Source of the DNA: Acanthaster planci
Taxonomy: Eukaryota; Echinodermata; Asteroidea; Valvatida; Acanthasteridae
Assembly (NCBI RefSeq): GCF_001949145.1
Contig: NW_019091521.1
Span: 269,184 to 280,525, forward strand
DNA length: 11,342 bases
Reading direction: 5' to 3'
The translations under genes were made by a program, and so were the position numbers. Position 1 is the stretch's first letter. Every line of letters begins with the position of its first letter. This document shows positions 8,337 to 11,342 of the stretch, piece by piece. Below the pieces are notes generated by a model, which was not told where the DNA came from, did no database searches, and saw only the letters and a program-made list of their open reading frames with translations.

Positions 8337-8410
8337 TTACTACATAGAGAACCGAACTCTTGGCTTGTTAGTTCGAAGTATAACGCTCTTCTAACAGAGC
8401 TACCATGCAA
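8337..8410 (-). pseudogene. tRNA-like sequence (tRNA pseudogene or tRNA-derived SINE head)
   Basis: On the minus strand TAGCTCTGTTAG resembles a pol III A box and AGTTCGGTTCT a B box. The D arm is a perfect GCTC/GAGC stem (8400-8397 with 8388-8385). An anticodon-like arm has GTTA/TAAC (8384-8381 with 8370-8367) around TACTTCGAAC. The T arm is AGAG-TTCGGTT-CTCT (8360-8346), with a perfect 4-bp stem and a 7-base loop. Arm order and spacing are those of a tRNA about 72 nt long. The acceptor stem is weak (TGCAT can pair with ATGTA), the D loop lacks its GG pair and the anticodon loop is too large. A T6 run, as used for pol III termination, follows at 8336-8331. It is too degenerate to be a working tRNA by eye. 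A SINE body was not recognised. Confidence 0.4.
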
Positions 8411-8484
8411 GTCGGCCAGAAGAGCAATTTTGTTGTGTCTCGAACTTTAAAGTTTGTGTACCCCATTTAAATTTCCCCAAGCCT

Positions 8485-8640
8485 TCATCGACGAAAAACG
8501 CACGCGCAACGGTTTAGATACGCCCTTTTTATCAAAATTACCCTAACCGTCCTTGGAAAAAAACTTACGCGTACGGTATCTCCCAATGTCACGTGACAAA
8601 AACGGAGGAATTCCTCCGATTTCCGAAAAAATAGTAATAC
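8485..8640 (+). promoter_or_regulatory. CpG-rich candidate promoter with E-box and palindrome
   Basis: This stretch has many CpG dinucleotides in an otherwise CpG-poor region (CGACG, ACGCACGCGC, ACGCGTACGG). It contains CTTTTTATC (about 8525), the perfect 10-bp palindrome GTCACGTGAC (8588-8597), and the perfect 16-bp palindrome CGGAGGAATTCCTCCG (8603-8618). GTCACGTGAC is the consensus for bHLH-zip factors of the MITF/TFE family (CLEAR element). An ATG frame ending at a good splice donor begins at 8641. Together these suggest a plus-strand promoter; each part alone would be weak. Confidence 0.33.
8603..8618. repeat. 16-bp perfect palindrome
   Basis: CGGAGGAATTCCTCCG is fully self-complementary with no spacer. 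It lies five bases after the GTCACGTGAC palindrome. It could bind a dimeric factor or form a small cruciform. Confidence 0.85.
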
Positions 8641-8733
8641 ATGTATTCCAAACTTGTCGTCGGCATGATGTCGGATAGTGTCGTTGATGGCCAGACATTT
8701 TCGGCATTGTTACATACTGATCAGCCGATGAAT
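8641..8733 (+). CDS. Weak candidate first coding exon ending at a GTAAGT donor
   Basis: The frame opens with ATG at 8641 (an alternative ATG pair at 8665 and 8668 begins MMSDSVVDGQTF) and runs 31 codons to AAT, directly followed by GTAAGTA, a near-ideal 5' splice site. A TAA lies in frame at 8635-8637, so the start is bounded. The peptide is soluble and acidic near the start, and I recognise no family. A conceivable next exon is 8932-8969: acceptor TTTGCTTTTAG, 38 nt, with a weak donor, phase-compatible. The CpG-rich E-box stretch just upstream fits a promoter. Against it: the exon is short, it lies inside the putative transposon, and no homology supports it. Confidence 0.25.
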
Positions 8734-9177
8734 GTAAGTAAAACAAGTTTTAAAAAAAGTAGATATTTACTACGGATTTAACGGAGGTAGATTATTGAAT
8801 GCTCGAGTTAACGCTTGACTGAAGGTCTCATTGGCTCATTTTGTACTCGAGGTAAACACCACGCCAGAATTTTGTCAAGGCAAAGGTTCCGATATGATCG
8901 ACAGTGCTAGATCTAGAAACTTTGCTTTTAGGCAATCCAGGGTGGTTGGCTAAATACTATACTGTTCAGGTTTTTGTATGTCTTAATGTCATTTTTTTTC
9001 AACCTGTGTATTTTGTGCCACGGTGTGTTATGTAAAATGAATACCAAAAACAGGATAGCTTCCAACCCTGGTCACCCCTGACATGTGGCGTCATGAACTA
9101 TAATCAGTCGTGGGCGATACATGACGTAAGATTTTATCAACAGTCATCAGGAACCTTCAAGTCAGGGAACCAGACTA

Positions 9178-10366
9178 GCACCACAACCTAGTAACGTGAC
9201 AAGCAACTTACCCACCGGTTGGCCAGGGTCAGAAACGGAAACTTGCGCAGCATTCATAATGCTGAGCTTACTCCGGGCGCTATTCTAAATTCAGGAAAAA
9301 CAAAAAAAGGAGAAAGTGAATGCTTCTACTGCCGACAACCATGACCAATAAATCAATCCTTTGCACGGTTTACTTGTTTCTCCACTTCATATAGGGTATA
9401 CACTTAGCCTAAAATGACTTTACTGACAAAGATCTTCCCTTTCTTATTTAAACGTATTTTTTTTTACAATATCAAATAAAGTTGGACCACTCTGAATTAT
9501 CCAGTTCCTGGTAGGTGCAATCAGTAAAGATCCATTCAGGTATCTAGGAGAAAAAAACCAGGAAACTTGTTTAATACGAAGCAGAAACTGATATTTTGTC
9601 AGTGTCGATGGTGTTTTAATGGTGGGATTGATTACCTATGCGGCCTGCTTTGTTTTGTGGTTAATTATTCTGGATTTTAGTGTACACGCGACTGACGTGC
9701 TGTTGCCCCTTTGAACTTGCGTTCATGTTGATACGCCAAGATCTCCAAGTACACTTTATAAAAAACAAACCCTGGTGCAGTTTTAAAGATTATCGTTTCC
9801 CAGTGACTGCAGCTTAAGAGCAGTTATTTTGTTCACCAACCCCTTGGAAATGTTTGAAACACGAATTCAGAAATATTCAACAAATTTGGAGCACATGTAG
9901 GACGCCCAAACTTTAAAAAAGTGATTAAGTTTTTTTTTAAAAGATGTAAAATAATTACTCTATAGACATAGTAATATCCAAGGGAAACCGCACATCTGCC
10001 TATTAGACCCCAAAGAATGTCTCATTAATGGTTATCCCTCAAAATACACCGTTTAAAAAAATTGTCCCATGGTGAGACGTGTTATCCGCCTGTAGCTAAA
10101 AAAAGCTGTGTTGGTCGGAAGTATTAATTCGGTGATAGCGACGCAAGCAAGTGCATTTCATAGTCGTGCGTGAACCAGTGAATCGAAGTTCCTACCAAGG
10201 GAGCCTCCGTTGCGAAGAAGATTGCACCCTCTCTTGGTCCAGCTCTGGGCTCACACCTTGAGGCTTAATTTTTCACCGACACCACGACCTGACACTCATC
10301 TGGGCGTGAGTGCGCTGCATTTGTGGACGTTTTACAGCACCGAATTATTTTCCACCACCACTGGAT
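9178..10366. other. Non-coding stretch, no gene recognised
   Basis: AT-rich DNA with A and T runs. AATAAA hexamers on the plus strand lie at 9347-9352 and 9475-9480. CAGCATT-CAT-AATGCTG (9248-9264) is a perfect 7-bp stem with a 3-nt loop. From about 10200 the sequence becomes more GC-rich and may be the decayed 5' part of the LINE that follows. The frame at 10210-10500 gives no recognisable protein. Confidence 0.5.
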
Positions 10367-11100
10367 GGTGTCGGTCGTCGTTCCGTATGTTTCACCGACA
10401 ATTCGCCTTAGGATCTCAAGAATGTCTTTTACGACCAGCTCCGACAGAGTGCCAAATCTGTGTCCTCCCACTATCCTCTAGTTCTTTTAGGGGATGTTAA
10501 CGCCGTCAGTGGCACTGACCGTGAGGGCTTTGAGGCAGTCATTGGCAATTTCGGATCTGGCTCCATCAGTGATAACTATGTGCGCCCGCTGTCCTTCTGT
10601 GCATCTCACAACCTCGCCATCATGGGCTCTTGGTTCAGAAGGAGAGACATCAACTAGTTCTCATGGATATCTAACGATGGCCATGCACACAAGGAGTTGG
10701 ACCATGTCATCGCCCGTGACAGGAAACTGATCCAGTCCTGCAGAGTTTACCACGGTGCTGAACCCCCTGCTAAGATTGATCGCAGTCTGGTTGTCGTTAC
10801 CTGCTATTCACGAGCTGTTACCAGCGCTCTCAAAACAGAATCGCTTCGATGCAACTGTGCTTGCCAGAGACCCCCAGCTTGCTGTTATATACAGTGTAGA
10901 AATTACTAACCACCTTCATGCCCTTGTGGCGCTTCAAGAGAGTATGTCCCGGACTGCCATCCCGGATGCCTTGACATAAGCTGCTTCAGATGTCATCTCA
11001 TCGACGTCCTCTCGATGTGCACATTAGCTCTCTCATGCCACCCTCTCGGTCATTGGAAAGAAGCACGTGGCTCATCCGAGGTGCACAGGCTACGTCCAGG
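10367..11100 (+). pseudogene. Decayed non-LTR retrotransposon (LINE) endonuclease and linker
   Basis: The translation from 10412 (DLKNVFYDQLRQSAK..) through YPLVLLGDVNAVSGTDREGF, FCASHNLAIMGSWFRRRDIN, FSWISNDGHAHKELDHV and CRVYHGAEPPAKIDRSLVVV matches the second half of apurinic-type endonuclease domains of LINEs, the family often mislabelled craniofacial development protein 2. Such enzymes nick target DNA for target-primed reverse transcription. GDVN replaces the usual GDFN, and the terminal catalytic Asp-His is Asp-Arg here (IDRS). Stops interrupt the frame at 10409-10411 and 10655-10657. A frameshift near 10800-10840 moves the match to another phase (FDATVLARDPQLAVIYSVEITN..), which has its own stops at 10977-10979 and about 11024 and continues to VIGKKHVAHPR near 11085. 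No reverse transcriptase motif appears before the window ends. The 5' limit is unclear. It is dead, and the clade is not assigned. Confidence 0.85.
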
Positions 11101-11342
11101 AGCATGAGCGTTTTCCGGCATCTACCGGGAGACCTGACGACTGTTACAGTGCTGTCGCTGACGAGGCGGAAAGTGGAGTTCCTGCAATCCCCGGGCCACA
11201 TTCGCTGCCACCTGCCAATCTGCATGCAGTGTGTTGTACGGAGTATGGAGGGACCGGAGGGCTGTGTTCACTCGGAATCGAAGGACGATCTGTATTTCTA
11301 TGTAAAGGGAAAGGTCCTCGATCCTCATGAGGCAGTTATCAC
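11101..11342 (+). other. Probable continuation of the decayed LINE linker
   Basis: This stretch keeps the raised GC of the LINE fragment and directly follows its recognisable linker. No frame gives a clear match, and frames at 11067-11330 (plus) and 11122-11328 (minus) look like chance. By position it should lie between endonuclease and reverse transcriptase, a poorly conserved part of LINE proteins. Confidence 0.35.

Larger units (their letters stand above)
8126..9175. mobile_element. Putative TA-flanked non-autonomous DNA transposon, 1050 bp
   Basis: The left end GTCTGGTTCCCAGAC (8126-8140) is the reverse complement of the right end GTCAGGGAACCAGAC (9161-9175) with one mismatch in 15. TA lies directly outside both ends (8124-8125 and 9176-9177), as in elements that duplicate a TA target. 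The left end also carries an inner CAGACTA (8150-8156) complementary to its own outer TAGTCTG, and the right end has a second GGTTCCTGATGACTG-like motif inside, so both ends have subterminal structure. No transposase frame is present. A 13-base exact inverted match could arise about once in a window this size, so the boundaries are tentative. Confidence 0.35.

Noticed and set aside
8543-8746. Minus-strand frame opposite the candidate first exon
   Set aside because: It has no domain and no splice signals. The plus-strand donor and CpG context fit better.
10210-10366. Start of the LINE endonuclease
   Set aside because: The position and GC content fit, but I could not align any frame here to the conserved N-terminal endonuclease motifs, so I left it outside the called fragment.
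1-11342. A bacterial-style defence, CRISPR or operon system
   Set aside because: There are no closely packed long frames, no regularly spaced repeats and no ribosome-binding sites. The window is eukaryotic in character.

Overview
The window reads as animal nuclear DNA, mostly non-coding, probably from a marine invertebrate. A deuterostome such as a lancelet or echinoderm is my best guess. The basis is an AT-leaning base composition, frequent short motifs such as tacatgta and aggcctac, a (CT)n microsatellite, a spliced-looking death-domain exon, and a decayed non-LTR retrotransposon endonuclease. No bacterial or viral gene, operon or CRISPR array was seen. The species cannot be fixed from the sequence alone.

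Layout. Positions 1-84 are (CT)42. Positions 105-631 and 661-1131 are two diverged copies of one ~0.5 kb sequence. They are separated by a single N at 632 and a 28-nt GC-rich stretch, which looks more like two alleles placed in tandem by an assembler than a biological duplication. Positions 1132-1918 are non-coding with a CpG/CCAAT/TATA-like knot near 1620-1690. Positions 1919-2047 hold a degenerate G-rich minisatellite (GGGGGACA..TTTACC theme). From 2048 to 6228 I see no convincing gene: there is a T24 tract at 4302, a weak promoter-like pair at 4498-4557, a striking nested inverted repeat at 4931-5052, and a hairpin at 5764-5796. A weak candidate first exon of a secreted protein lies at 6229.

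The one confident cellular gene piece is a terminal exon on the minus strand (7271-7563) encoding a C-terminal death domain. Its earlier exons would lie at higher coordinates and could not be found. To its right, 8126-9175 is bounded by short inverted repeats and TA dinucleotides, like a non-autonomous DNA transposon. Inside it lie a tRNA-like sequence with A and B boxes (minus strand) and a CpG-rich stretch with a GTCACGTGAC box, a 16-bp perfect palindrome, and a short ATG frame ending at a consensus splice donor (plus strand). From about 10370 to 11100 a broken LINE endonuclease and the start of its linker run on the plus strand, with stop codons, frameshifts and a lost catalytic histidine.

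These pieces do not form a pathway. The window is an intergenic/intronic stretch with repeats at both ends and one immune or apoptosis-type signalling exon. I did not find a clear undescribed system. The items most worth a second look are the death-domain gene, the TA-flanked element with its tRNA-like and E-box contents, the 122-bp nested palindrome, and the probable false duplication.
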